Shown here piece after piece: positions 38,959 to 49,206 of a DNA stretch of 64,000 nucleotides. The DNA comes from Gracilaria domingensis (lineage: Eukaryota; Rhodophyta; Florideophyceae; Gracilariales; Gracilariaceae): contig VCMS01000025.1 of the NCBI GenBank assembly GCA_022539475.1, forward strand, positions 409,894 through 473,893. The letters are read 5' to 3'. Below the pieces are notes generated by a model. That model saw nothing but the letters and a program-made list of their open reading frames with translations. It did not search any database and was not told where the DNA came from. Every line of letters begins with the position of its first letter. Position 1 is the first letter of the stretch. The position numbers and the translations under genes were made by a program.

Positions 38959-40902
38959 ATGAATCCTGCGCCTCATGTTCTTCTGCTGCTGGCCCTCTCT
39001 CTCTTTCTTCTTTCCCCTCCCACACTGACTGCCGCCGCCCTGCTACCCGGACTTTCTGCCAATGACTTCACTCAAAACGAGCTTCTCAACATCTTTGCCA
39101 ACAAAATGGTTTCTCATCGGAACCGTATTCCCTTCGACTACTTTACACTTCCCTTCTGCGCACCCACAGAAGAGCGTCGACGCAAACTCAAGACATCAAG
39201 AGACCCTGGTGTCCTTGGTATTGGACAAATTCTGCAAGGTGAACGATCGCGTCTTGTGCCATATGATGTACGGCTCCTTGAAGAGGTGTCCTGTGCGCAG
39301 GCATGTACAGCAGAGTTTTCTCTCCCCGAGGTGAATCTTCTTGTATCAAGAATTGCAAAGAAATATCGGGTTCGACTGACTCTCGATGAACTACCTGTTG
39401 TGGTTAGAAATGAAAAGACGTACACTCTCGGTTACCCTCTTGGAGATATTGCCCAGAATGGAGACGTCCATGTCATCAATCATCTAAGTTTCACAATCAT
39501 GTACCACATTCCTGACGAGTACGAATCTCTTGCAACTGCAGCATACAAAGGCAAGAACAAGGTGTACAGAATTGTGGGTTTCGAAGTCTCACCGTCGTCA
39601 GTTGCGAATAGTCAATGTCCTTCCGACAAGAACACAGAACCGTTTGTCATACCAGCAAACAAGGAACAGCGAACAAGCACAAGAATACCATTTACCTACA
39701 GCGTCCGCTTCGTTGAGAGCCGCGTAAGATGGGCGACTCGTTTTGATACGTTGCTCAAAGTCTCAAGTGAGCGACAGAAAATGCAAGTGTTTGCAATCAG
39801 CAATTCAATTATGATGGCCCTCGCACTTACGGCTTCCCTGGCGGTTGTGCTGTTTCGGACGCTGCGGCGTGATTGCGCACGATTTGGACTAACTGCTAGT
39901 GATCTCATCGACGACTTCAACGACGATTTTGATAATGACGTTGGCTGGAGAATGCTGCGTGGTGATGTATTCCGTTCACCTGTAGCAGCTGGTATGCTCT
40001 CTGTTCTTTGCGGTTCCGGAGCACAGCTTTTCGTCGTTACGTTCATTACGCTTCTATTCGCGCTTTTGGGCGTTGTCAGTCCACACAGACGCGGAGACCT
40101 GATTACAGGTCTGTTAGTTTTCTGGGTTGTATCAAGCGGGTTTGGGGGTTACGTTGCTGCCAGGTTGCACAAGGCGATGGGAGGAATGCGATGGAAAACG
40201 GTAACTTTCGGTGTGGCTCTAGTGCTTCCAGGCATAGTGTTCTCAACGTTCTTTATCGTCAATCTATTCTTGTGGATGATGGGATCATCTGGCGCAGCGC
40301 CGTTCTTCACAATTTTTGTGCTCTTGTTCTTGTGGCTGGGTGTTTCTGTTCCACTTGCATTTGCTGGTACGTATGCGGGCTATCAGCGAAAGGTGTATGA
40401 CTTTCCTGTTCGAACAAATCAGATTCCTCGACCAATTCCTGTGCAGCCATCATATCTTAAGGCACCATACGTTCACTTGCTATCCGGAATTTTGCCGTTT
40501 GGTGTTGTTTGTATTGAACTTAGAGTGATTCTTAACTCAGTGTACTTGGACGAGTTCTATCACTTTTTCGGTTTTCTCATCGCCGTATTCACGCTACTGG
40601 CAATCACATGCGCAGAAGTTAGCGTGGTAGTAGTGTTTGTCAAACTGAGTAACTCCGACTATGGATGGTGGTGGAACAGCTGGTTTGCCTCTTCTACATC
40701 TGGGGCATATGTTTTCTTGTACAGCATGTATTATTTGCTCACCAGTCCAGGGGCTGATCCGAAGAACATTGTATCAAATTTCTTGTTCATAGCGTACTCA
40801 ATTATTACTTCACTCTGCTTCTCACTGCTGACTGGTACGATTGGTTTTATGTCATCACTTGCATTTGTACGACGGATATACAGCGACTCTATCGATGACT
40901 AA
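38959..40902 (+). CDS. Nonaspanin TM9SF family protein, paralogue 2
   Basis: 647 residues from the ATG at 38959. The signal peptide is Leu-rich (HVLLLLALSLFLLSPPTLTA), and the mature start is degenerate (LLPGLSANDF instead of FYLPG). The lumenal domain keeps FDYFTLPFCAP, IGQILQGERSRLVPYDV and RWATRFDTLL. The cytosolic-side phrase WRMLRGDVFRSP and later GSGAQLFVVTF, FPVRTNQIPRPIP and ILPFGVVCIELRVIL mark the nine-helix architecture; the first internal helix is near residue 280. An acidic loop (DLIDDFNDDFDNDVG) is longer than in paralogue 1. The C-terminus RRIYSDSIDD has no KxD/E signal. It is more diverged than paralogues 1 and 3 and probably differs in location. Confidence 0.94.
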   Translation: MNPAPHVLLLLALSLFLLSPPTLTAAALLPGLSANDFTQNELLNIFANKMVSHRNRIPFDYFTLPFCAPTEERRRKLKTSRDPGVLGIGQILQGERSRLVPYDVRLLEEVSCAQACTAEFSLPEVNLLVSRIAKKYRVRLTLDELPVVVRNEKTYTLGYPLGDIAQNGDVHVINHLSFTIMYHIPDEYESLATAAYKGKNKVYRIVGFEVSPSSVANSQCPSDKNTEPFVIPANKEQRTSTRIPFTYSVRFVESRVRWATRFDTLLKVSSERQKMQVFAISNSIMMALALTASLAVVLFRTLRRDCARFGLTASDLIDDFNDDFDNDVGWRMLRGDVFRSPVAAGMLSVLCGSGAQLFVVTFITLLFALLGVVSPHRRGDLITGLLVFWVVSSGFGGYVAARLHKAMGGMRWKTVTFGVALVLPGIVFSTFFIVNLFLWMMGSSGAAPFFTIFVLLFLWLGVSVPLAFAGTYAGYQRKVYDFPVRTNQIPRPIPVQPSYLKAPYVHLLSGILPFGVVCIELRVILNSVYLDEFYHFFGFLIAVFTLLAITCAEVSVVVVFVKLSNSDYGWWWNSWFASSTSGAYVFLYSMYYLLTSPGADPKNIVSNFLFIAYSIITSLCFSLLTGTIGFMSSLAFVRRIYSDSIDD

Positions 40903-41952
40903 CTGTATCCCGACCACAGGTTTGGTCACAGAATTGATATCGACCGGGTTGGGAACAACATGCAATGGGGAATCGGCGTAGTTGTTCTATTTCAGGTTCT
41001 TTCACACTTGTGGAAAAAGGACAGGGTTCCTTTGGTTCCTTTGGTTGATAACGGGAGGATCGTTGCTTTCAAAATTCAAGATCTACTTCGTTTTCGCCAA
41101 CCTCGATGATACCGACGACAGTATTATCGTTAGCATTTCTGGGATATTATATTTGTTGCTTTCTCCACCTGCACTGACTATCATTGTTGGATTCATCGTT
41201 TGTTGGAGAAGTCATTGCAGAAGTCGCAAGAGGAGAGCATGCATGAGCACGAGATATGCTTGGAAGTACCTCAGGCGCGAGATACATAAACCCTTGAGGT
41301 TTCAGGGTTGTGGAGATCGAGATGGAACCACATCACAGCTTCGAAGCTAGTCTGTCTATGTTGGTTCGAACGGTTGCGTATCGGACTACTGATTCGGATA
41401 AAGGAGGCCCCCCTGTCGAATGTACGAGAAAGTAAATATTCGCTCGCACGGCGCGAGGCAGCACAGCGTGCTTCGCGCAGATAACTTTTTATTTCGAAGC
41501 GCTGCAGATGAATGTCAGGTGGTTCTGGGTTTGAATCGATACCTCTGCTGCAGTTTAGAGCAGGACGGAAGTTTGTCACGTACCTTCGTAGAACGAGTAC
41601 AAAAATTTGACCTCAGCATCAACAATAGAAGCGGATGTGATCACAAACGTTCGTCTAGTCCAGTGTCTTTCTCTCTCTCTCTCTCTCTCGTAGGAGTAGC
41701 CTATGTGCAAATCACCAATCCCATTTCTTGCTTCTAAGATTGTGCTATTAGGTATGTACATAAAGAAAAGTAGGTTGGTTTATTTTTGCAGCGTCGACCT
41801 CCTGAACAAGTCACAGTCGCCAGCTCAAACCGAAAGACTTTTTTAGTAATCAGTATCTGTTCCAATAGTTCCAGTCTTAGTTTCTTCCATCGCCAAAGAT
41901 ATCTATCTGATGCATTCATCCACGACGTTTTCAGCAGCCCGAGTCGGGCTGC
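40903..41952. other. 1-kb spacer with (TC)n tract
   Basis: No gene is recognised. A (TC)n microsatellite spans about 41669-41689. Confidence 0.45.
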
Positions 41953-42657
41953 TTAAAACGGCGGTGCAAACATTGAAGGATCAAATATGGTGAAGCCGGA
42001 CGAATCGAAGAAGTAGTTGCACCTGCCATGATCGACCCTCATGAAGTCGACGTCAATATCGTACCCTCGACACTTCAGCGCTAACTTCATCAAGTACAGA
42101 ATCAACCTCCTCGCATAACGCGTTCTAGATAGAAGGTAGAATCCTGGTGAGTTGCCCACGCCAGGCACATTGCCACACTGATAAACGGCCGCCGCAATGT
42201 ATCCGATTCCAGGAAATCCTAGTAACGCAGCAATGCTATACTGTCCGGGATTGAACACATCTGGAGGAGCGTTGGGAAAGAACACAGATAACTTTCCAGA
42301 CGCCGTGGTGTTTGGTCGTTGCGAAGCAACAGCACGCACACATGATGGAATCCCACCTGGTCTTCTTACTGCGCAGTTCAAAACGTCAATGTGACCTTCA
42401 GCGTTTAACGTGTAGTTTGCCGTTGTGCATGGATCAGACGAAAATTGCACAGCGCTTCCTGAAACATATGTTAGAAACCATGTACCGGTGTACAGCGGAC
42501 GGTCGACGGCGACAACCGGTGGGTCGACACAGAATGGGTCCGAAGGTGGATTTTTCTCAACCGCCGAACAAGCAGCCGGGATGTTTGGATTTTCTTGCGA
42601 GATTGATGCGTAGACGCTTGTTATCAGGAGCAGCGATACAAAGCAACAGACTTTCAT
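41953..42657 (-). CDS. Secreted lipocalin (apolipoprotein D / Blc-like)
   Basis: Small-ligand-binding beta-barrel protein of 234 residues with an N-terminal signal peptide (MKVCCFVSLLLITSVYA). The lipocalin first motif is seen as PLYTGTWFLTYVSGS (GxW), followed by CTTANYTLNAEGHIDVLNC, the strand pattern with the paired Cys and A.Y.L...G.I.V.N of apoD-type members. Later YLLSRTRYARRLILYLMKLA holds the Arg that packs on the GxW Trp (ilSRt motif). The C-terminus adds a Cys-containing segment and a Pro/Phe end. Extracellular or lumenal carriage of a lipid or pigment is likely. No chloroplast transit peptide is evident, so it is not the xanthophyll-cycle branch. Confidence 0.8.
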   Translation of the reverse strand: MKVCCFVSLLLITSVYASISQENPNIPAACSAVEKNPPSDPFCVDPPVVAVDRPLYTGTWFLTYVSGSAVQFSSDPCTTANYTLNAEGHIDVLNCAVRRPGGIPSCVRAVASQRPNTTASGKLSVFFPNAPPDVFNPGQYSIAALLGFPGIGYIAAAVYQCGNVPGVGNSPGFYLLSRTRYARRLILYLMKLALKCRGYDIDVDFMRVDHGRCNYFFDSSGFTIFDPSMFAPPF

Positions 42658-43470
42658 CTTAGAATTTCGATGCTTGCGGGTCTACGATGACGGTATAGAA
42701 ACAGCGTTTGTGAAGAAGAGGGTCTCGAAACCGTTAAGGTGGCTTCGTTGCTGGAAAGTGTGTTCTTCTGCAGGCCATCCTCAGGATGGGCTGTACCCGA
42801 TACGTATTTACTCTTGCGTAACAAAAAACGTGATGATGGCATGCCTTCAACCAAATGTATCGAGACTTGCCGTTACGAAATGTCCGACATTCGATGCGAG
42901 CCTCAAACGCGTCGATGTACCATGTGTACTACACATTGTGTAGGCGTACAAGACCTGTGTCACAGGTCGTGCAGCGGGCAAGAACGTCACTTCTGTTTTG
43001 TGACCGGACGAAGCGAAGTTCGTTACCTCTGTAATGTTTTCGTATCGCTCTGCAGCCATGATGATGTGGAATGAATTAAGCACCGCTGCGACGGTTCGTT
43101 GTTTTCGAAGTGGTGATGAGCTAGCCGTATGTGGCTGTGCTTGAGCGACGGAACGGAATTTTGTAAACGTTCCCGCGACATCCGAACATATAAGCAACTG
43201 TTGCGCTGTGAACTACCATTAACATTGCCCATCTTGCCCATGACCATGGTGAAGTAACCGATAGCGGTACTGTATGAAAAGATAAATTCCACTGCTGTGC
43301 GGAAGGTGAACCTCTAGCCTTCGTTTCCTTCCACATTGGAAGATATGAGCGCGAAAGCGTGACTGAAACATGGGGCGTCAAACAGAATGCTATCATAGCT
43401 CAGGATCATTTATATGCACTGGAACCGCGCTTATCCACGCAGCATGTTATATTCTTCATCTCAGTTGCTT
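42658..43470. other. 0.8-kb spacer
   Basis: Promoter side of the lipocalin gene and 3' flank of the coiled-coil gene. It contains a 17-bp palindrome GACCTGTGTCACAGGTC at about 42952. No gene is supported. Confidence 0.4.
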
Positions 43471-43986
43471 CTACTCTATACCTTCATACTTCCATAGATG
43501 AGGCGAGTCTGGGGGCATGTCCTCCACTTCGCCCCATTCATCAGAGCTGAGAAGTTCAATCTCTGGGTATGTTAGATGTGAAGCTAGATCGACGCAATCC
43601 CCCTCGTCAAATCGTTCCTCTTCAAAGATTTTATCAAGGAGCCGGTCATATTTGTCTTCCATGCGAGTCAACTTTTGCTTCAGGCGCTTAACCTTTCTAT
43701 TCGAGCGGTTTGTCTGTCTTCTCGCCTCGCGTAGGTCTTCTTGCAGGTGTTCTATTTTCACCAATGCTGCTCTTTCGCCGTCATCGGAAAGTAGCGAGCG
43801 GGAAAACTGAAGCAGTGATTCCGTCTGTTGTATCAGCCCCTGCAGGGCATCTCTTGCTTCGCACAAGTCCGATCGGTTGAATTGGTCCCCCTGGAACTCT
43901 TCTAGCAGTCTTTGTTTGTCTGATAGAACGGTCTCGGCGAACTGAAACGCTTCAAAGAACAGTTCGTTTTCCATGCGGTAGCTCAT
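43471..43986 (-). CDS. Small coiled-coil protein, unknown function
   Basis: 171 residues from the ATG at 43986. Residues ~15-120 are strongly helical with heptad-like Leu spacing and charged faces (FAETVLSDKQRLLEEF, IEHLQEDLREARRQTN, VKRLKQKLTRMEDKYDRLLD), so a long coiled coil is likely. The C-terminal 45 residues are acidic and hydrophobic-poor (YPEIELLSSDEWGEVEDMPP). No catalytic motif is present. The base composition and start context match neighbouring genes. It could be a subunit of a larger assembly, but no family is recognised. Confidence 0.55.
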   Translation of the reverse strand: MSYRMENELFFEAFQFAETVLSDKQRLLEEFQGDQFNRSDLCEARDALQGLIQQTESLLQFSRSLLSDDGERAALVKIEHLQEDLREARRQTNRSNRKVKRLKQKLTRMEDKYDRLLDKIFEEERFDEGDCVDLASHLTYPEIELLSSDEWGEVEDMPPDSPHLWKYEGIE

Positions 43987-45933
43987 TCTGCGGCAATTAT
44001 GAGTTAACTATTGATAACTGGACACAAGCAAGAGAATTGTAAGTATGTGTGCAAACAAGATTGGTTTGTACGGCAGGCGGAGATGGTAATTGACCAGGAA
44101 CGGGACGAACAGAAACCAAGGGCAAGCAAGAGATGAACGAGTTTGGTAGAGTGTGACAGGGATAACCAGAGACTGAGAGGTAAAGAATGATCCAGCGATC
44201 GAAGGCTGACGCTGAATCTGTGGAGTAAAGTGGTGAAGCGAGTCCGTATGATTACCACAGCCACTGCCCCTTAAGTAAGAAAACACCGGCACCTATGGAG
44301 ACGCCGCAACCGCATTCTAACGTCTTTCCCGGTGCGCCGTCCACCCACAAGGTTTGACGAGCAGCACACACAAGCGCAAGCATGCGCCCCGGCGCATGTG
44401 ACGTGGCGCGGCCCACACTACAAGCTGCCCAAACTGGAAACCTGCCTTAAACGGACATGTTCCGCGCCCTGGTGTACAATGCGCCGCGCCAGGCTTGAAT
44501 GAGTGCCGCTGGGGTAGGAAATGCTGACTTGTGTGAAGAATAGTGTGATATAGGAGACGCAAAACTGGATGTGAGAGGTGTGGCGTACACATGGCATGTG
44601 ATTGAGAAATTAGTGTAGATGGGTCACGAGGTGATAGATTGCTTGGCGGTGATGTTCCTTTAGAGTTGCAGTGCAGAAGCGAGTGAAGAATGTCCGGAAT
44701 CTTGTATGATTGTCAATATTGTGGCGAGATGCCGTCTCCTGAAGAGATTCGATTGACTAGCGCCCCGCTCACTGTACGGGCGCTACGGGCCTTTGTCGTA
44801 CGAACATATGCGGGGAATGAAAGCACGGGACGATAGTGTCGGGTCGACCGGTGAGCTGCATAACGTTGGTTCTGCCAACTTGCTTTGCATTGGATCCACT
44901 ACAACTTCGAACTCGTACGATGCATTTTTGCATCTTCCCAGCCTCTTTGAATAAGTTAGAGGACTACTGCTTCTGCTTTCAGTTTCAATCTAAACGGCAT
45001 AAACGTTTTCTCTTCGTCTCCCATGAAAGGTGTACGTCGCAGTGAAAGGCCCTCACACATGTAAAACCTCTATATAGTAGCCACAAACTACAAGTAACTG
45101 TGCTACAATCACGTGTATTGAACTCAGTAAAGACACTCGTACTGGCGACCTTGAGTGTTTTGTTGTGAATATCATTTGAGTGCCGTACTCCACCAGCAAA
45201 AGTTCCAAGCCCGGTTTATCTCTTCGTTCTCTCATGTGAGGTCTATGATGAACACCACACATTAGAGCTGACACCAAATCACCTTTTCGAAGTTTTCTAG
45301 TATACAACGGTCATCTCCTGATATTTCGACGCAGCGATGTACTTCTTTATTGAGTTGCAAGACCCCTGCATGCATTCGAAGTGAGATTTCACAATTCCAG
45401 CACCCTAACATATTGTATACGTACAGCAGAGCGCAAAGGCAGTGTGCGAACACGAAACGAAGTTGGTATAAGGATAATCATCTCACCGCACAAGAATAGG
45501 AGTCAAGGGGACATCCAACAAGAGTTGCCCTTTGAAGGGTGGCGTATACCGTTTCGGTTCGGACGGCTCCAAAACCCATGCCCGGCACAAGTACGACGGT
45601 ACTTCCACTGCGGCATGCAGCCGTCACTTTGACCCCGATGGCGAAACACTAACTCGCGCAAGCGAAGCACATTAGAAATGTCAGCAGATTCGCTTTTAGG
45701 AGGACAAATGAAGATATCCTAATAATACAAATTTGTACCATCTCCACTTGAAGTTGTACAAAACATGCAAATGCATTAAACGAACGGTGTCCAGATTCCC
45801 CACCGATGATTCATCTTCTCGCGGTGTGTCTAACTTTCCCTTGGGAAAACGAAACGGATCGCGTTCGGGTCTCCAAAGGAGGCCGACAGTTTTCAAGTCA
45901 AGTGAGAAGATGAAGATTCTCAGCGGTACAAAT
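43987..45933. other. 1.9-kb gap, no gene recognised
   Basis: Only short frames are found on both strands. No repeat, tRNA or coding signal could be supported. It probably includes the coiled-coil gene promoter and the 3' UTR of the CaaX protein gene. Confidence 0.4.
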
Positions 45934-47949
45934 TTACATAACCAAGCAAGATCCTACAAAATGAGAAAAAGGTTGAGAAAGATTATCAGAGCTAGCAACT
46001 GAGCTGGAAGAATAGTCGACGGAATCAACGTGGGAGCTATCTCGGCTGCTCCGATGACTCTCGTTGTTAGGCTCTAATGTTCCCGCAACTTCCCATACGA
46101 CCACCTCTGACATCCCCTCATTTTCATTGTTATGCTTCATATCCGCCCTCCCATTAACACAACCTACAATTTCCGGAGTGATCCCAATGTTCCCAAATTG
46201 TTTTGCATCCTCATCGGCGGCTTTGGCCGCTTCTGTGGCGGCTGCTGTGGCTTCGATGGCTCCACATGATTTGGACCCCGCGTTATCGTTCTTGGCATCT
46301 TGCAAAGGGCTGTGCCCTTCTCGCTCGATAGTTTCACCAACATTTACATCCTCACTACTGAGAAGGCCGCTGTCACCCGACAGCCCGGCGCGGATATGAT
46401 ATGTTTCAGATTCGGACGCCACTTCACAGTCATTATTAGCCATGCCCTTGCTTGCATTTGATTCGAACTGAGCCTTCATTTTCTGTACCTGTCCCGATAA
46501 GTGCCTAGTGAGTAGTTGTACGGAGAGCGGCGGCGCCTGTTCGACTTCTTTCATGTCGGAAGCTGTTTCGGACTCTTCCAGTTCTGATAAACGTCTCTTC
46601 TCATTCTTGAAAGGAATTGGTTGCAAAGCCAGTACCGTGACCTTTGGAGAAGATGATACCTTGGGAATGATGATATCGTCAGGAACATCGGGTCGATCTA
46701 CCTGTAACGCGCTCCCTACCGTTTTGACTTCACTAGGAGGAATGGTGGCTGTGGATGCATCGTACGAATCCCTATCAACATCAGAACTTCCATTCGGAAC
46801 GCCAGCATCTATCTGCACATTCTCGTTTTCTGCTTTGCTTCGAACACAAGTCCCGTTATGATGACGCCTGGGTACCGATGGATTCTCTTCTTCTTTTGCT
46901 TCAAACTCGCGGCCCGAAACTGCTCCAATCTCGCTCGAAGTATCCTCTTCGAACAAGCTTCGCAATTTTCTCACTCTGCCAGCTGGAATGCCGTTGTCCG
47001 GTGTGATAGATAAGATCGCTTTCACAGAGGCGTTTTCTTCGAACAATGGCGCGGAACCATTCGAGCCTGATCTTGAAATTTCGATAGGAGCCATACAGCC
47101 TTCGTGAGGCCTTCCGTCGTCCCTCGATTTTGCCGATAGTGCATCTTCTGGCAATTGGGCAGAACCTCTTGAACCTAAACAAGAGTCTTTCCCGGCATGC
47201 GCGTCCCCATCCTTGCGAAGTACATCTTGAGTATGCGAACGGCGTTCTTGAAAAACGAAGCTTCCACTTGAACGCAGCTTCGTGAGGGTCTTTGCGACCA
47301 TCCCCTTCTCAACCACTGACAGATCATCTTCGCTGTTCACCTTGCTCCTGACTCGGCGGGGAGTGTCGTCCACTCTGCCTGGGGCCTCCTTTTCCTCCTC
47401 CTCCTGCTCTTCAACACCTTCCGCCTGGACATCTTGACATGTCTCAAGTGTGGTACTTAGTTTTTCTTCCAATGTCTCAGTACCAACAAGAGGTCTATCA
47501 TTCGAGGTTTCTTGGCGATTCTGGTGTGAAGACGGTTGACTGGCAACAGCAACCGGGCTTATGGCCTCAACTTCATCATCGTCGGTTGCATTTGAAGCTG
47601 AAGAACTCCAACAGAAGCAGTCCATTGTCTTTGACATTTTTCCTATCATGCTTCTAATTTTCCTACCAAAGAAGCCCGTCGGGACGAAACGAGCTTGGCG
47701 AGAGGAACTCGTCCTTGTGCGCTTCACCGATTGCATCTGGGTTTTTGAACTTCCCTCCCCAGTGCTCGTCATTCTGCTGAGTACACGAGAGTCTTCTCGT
47801 CCATAAAGATCACAGTCAATGTAATCTCCAGCCTTCAAGTTCTTCTTAAAATCCGACATAGCGCTCAACTGCTCGATGTCTTGTGGCCCCTCTGCAATCC
47901 CATCTCCACCTCCGCTTTCATTCTGCTTGAAGCTAATGACACCCTTCAT
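45934..47949 (-). CDS. Disordered acidic protein with C-terminal CaaX box
   Basis: The 671-residue single-exon frame starts at the ATG at 47949. The N-terminal ~110 residues contain a compact basic segment (FVPTGFFGRKIRSMIGKMSK) and CFCW. The rest is Glu/Ser/Asp-rich and apparently disordered, with recurring KLRSLFEED- and LRSSGSFVF-like phrases. The chain ends SHFVGSCLVM, and Cys-Leu-Val-Met is a textbook CaaX box with Met last, predicting farnesylation. A lipid-anchored scaffold on the cytosolic face of a membrane is a reasonable inference. No domain was recognised. A canonical TATAAAAG lies 145 bases upstream. Confidence 0.7.
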   Translation of the reverse strand: MKGVISFKQNESGGGDGIAEGPQDIEQLSAMSDFKKNLKAGDYIDCDLYGREDSRVLSRMTSTGEGSSKTQMQSVKRTRTSSSRQARFVPTGFFGRKIRSMIGKMSKTMDCFCWSSSASNATDDDEVEAISPVAVASQPSSHQNRQETSNDRPLVGTETLEEKLSTTLETCQDVQAEGVEEQEEEEKEAPGRVDDTPRRVRSKVNSEDDLSVVEKGMVAKTLTKLRSSGSFVFQERRSHTQDVLRKDGDAHAGKDSCLGSRGSAQLPEDALSAKSRDDGRPHEGCMAPIEISRSGSNGSAPLFEENASVKAILSITPDNGIPAGRVRKLRSLFEEDTSSEIGAVSGREFEAKEEENPSVPRRHHNGTCVRSKAENENVQIDAGVPNGSSDVDRDSYDASTATIPPSEVKTVGSALQVDRPDVPDDIIIPKVSSSPKVTVLALQPIPFKNEKRRLSELEESETASDMKEVEQAPPLSVQLLTRHLSGQVQKMKAQFESNASKGMANNDCEVASESETYHIRAGLSGDSGLLSSEDVNVGETIEREGHSPLQDAKNDNAGSKSCGAIEATAAATEAAKAADEDAKQFGNIGITPEIVGCVNGRADMKHNNENEGMSEVVVWEVAGTLEPNNESHRSSRDSSHVDSVDYSSSSVASSDNLSQPFSHFVGSCLVM

Positions 47950-48091
47950 TCTTCTTCCTGTTTTGACCTTCTAAGGCGACAGTTGATAACACCAGAAGCT
48001 ATCCCAAATACGCACGTTCCAAAGAGCTCGAGGTATTGCGAATGAGTCTGGCGACCGAAAGGCTCAGGCGGCGTTACCGGCTCATGACATC

Positions 48092-48099
48092 CCCTTTTA
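48092..48099 (-). promoter_or_regulatory. TATA box of the CaaX protein gene
   Basis: GGCTATAAAAGGGG on the minus strand matches the consensus well. It lies about 145 bases before the ATG at 47949, allowing a leader of ~115 bases. Confidence 0.6.
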
Positions 48100-48249
48100 T
48101 AGCCAACAGCTCAGGAGAGCATAACATACCCGGACCTAGTGCAAATGCACTCTCCCGCTCATAATTCTTTCTTGGCCGAAAGCAACCCACAGAACCACGT
48201 AATAGCACCGCATCTCAACCTCTGAAGTGTCTAATGGATAAATCACTGT

Positions 48250-48345
48250 CCACACGCCTCTCCACACGCCTCTCCGCAAGTTTCTCTGCATACCTCCCCG
48301 CATCTCTACACCACCTCAGTGTACCTCTCCGCATGCCCATTCACA
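48250..48345. repeat. Degenerate CCTCTCCRCA minisatellite
   Basis: About eight imperfect units of 10-13 bp (CACGCCTCTCC, CACGCCTCTCCG, ATACCTCCCCG, TGTACCTCTCCG) lie just left of the LINE micro-insertion. Confidence 0.6.
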
Positions 48346-48364
48346 TGCTCTCCTGCTGTGAATC

Positions 48365-48417
48365 AGCATTTGAATATTAGGCTAGAATACCCATAAAGAG
48401 GGAGAGAGCATTTGAAT
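48365..48417 (+). mobile_element. 31-bp LINE 3' tail with 11-bp target site duplication
   Basis: Insert 48376-48406 contains ATTAGGCTAGAATACCCATA then AAGAGGGAGAG. This is the same 3' terminus as the 9-12 kb LINE copies. It is flanked by exact AGCATTTGAAT repeats at 48365-48375 and 48407-48417. It is an extremely short, 5'-truncated insertion. Confidence 0.85.
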
Positions 48418-49206
48418 GATTGAACTTACATATTTCTCACCATCTGAGTGGTAGTCCATGTGCACTCGAGTGTCCGTTGCAATCCCCTAATCGTCAAATA
48501 CCCAACCTCTCCAATGATTTCTCAAGCCAGCAAACAGCTATCAGCACAACCTAAAAGGCATTTTCCCGCGATCTTCTCGCAAAACTTTTTCATTCCGTCC
48601 ACAAATGCTCACTTGCCTTTCGGTTTTCCTCTAGTACAAGAGCTCGGCTGTCAAGACATTATCTACGATCACTAGTCGCATTCGGTGGTAAACGCTTCAT
48701 TCATGCATATCAAGGCGATTACTACTTCTGAGCAACTCAACCCATTCCGAGACGCCCCGCTCCAAATCAAATTCTTCCAGAACAATGCACTGAGAGTCTC
48801 AGTCTGAGACCATCATGATAATCAGACCCTTGGGCACTGGTGTCCTGGAGATGGACACCGGTGCAACGCACTGACCGAAAATCTTCGGCAAAACAAAAAG
48901 GCGATCCTGGATCCGGCTCCGACGGCTTCCCCTTTTATGTCACGCACGAGCTTTGTGGACGAGATTGAATCACAAATTTTGTGGAGGTTCCGTGACATAC
49001 ACGTTGGACAAACGTTTCCTCACCTCAACGCGATCTACGAAGGTATTCTGTGAAGCATTTCCTCACCTTCTATCTCGCTTTCCGTTCGTAGTCCACTTCG
49101 TACCTGCTATCCGTCGTGCCTACCCGGCTGAGCTCTTCTTCCTAAATCTTTTAACCAGCTCGACTCTAGCGAATTTCTGCAGTTCTTTCCCCTGCTCATT
49201 CTCCAA
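48418..49206. other. Upstream region of TM9SF paralogue 3
   Basis: No gene is seen. It contains a hairpin at 48834-48864 (GCACTGGTGTCC / GGACACCGGTGC, 7-nt loop, one mismatch) and a 15-bp palindrome GTCTCAGTCTGAGAC near 48796. The last 150 bases are pyrimidine-rich leader. Confidence 0.4.

Noticed and set aside
41363-41371. GGTTCGAAC as a tRNA B box
   Set aside because: No A box or cloverleaf can be drawn around it.
41669-41689. (TC)n tract as another LINE tail on the minus strand
   Set aside because: TAGGCTA precedes the GA run on the minus strand, but the rest of the tail does not match and no target duplication is seen.
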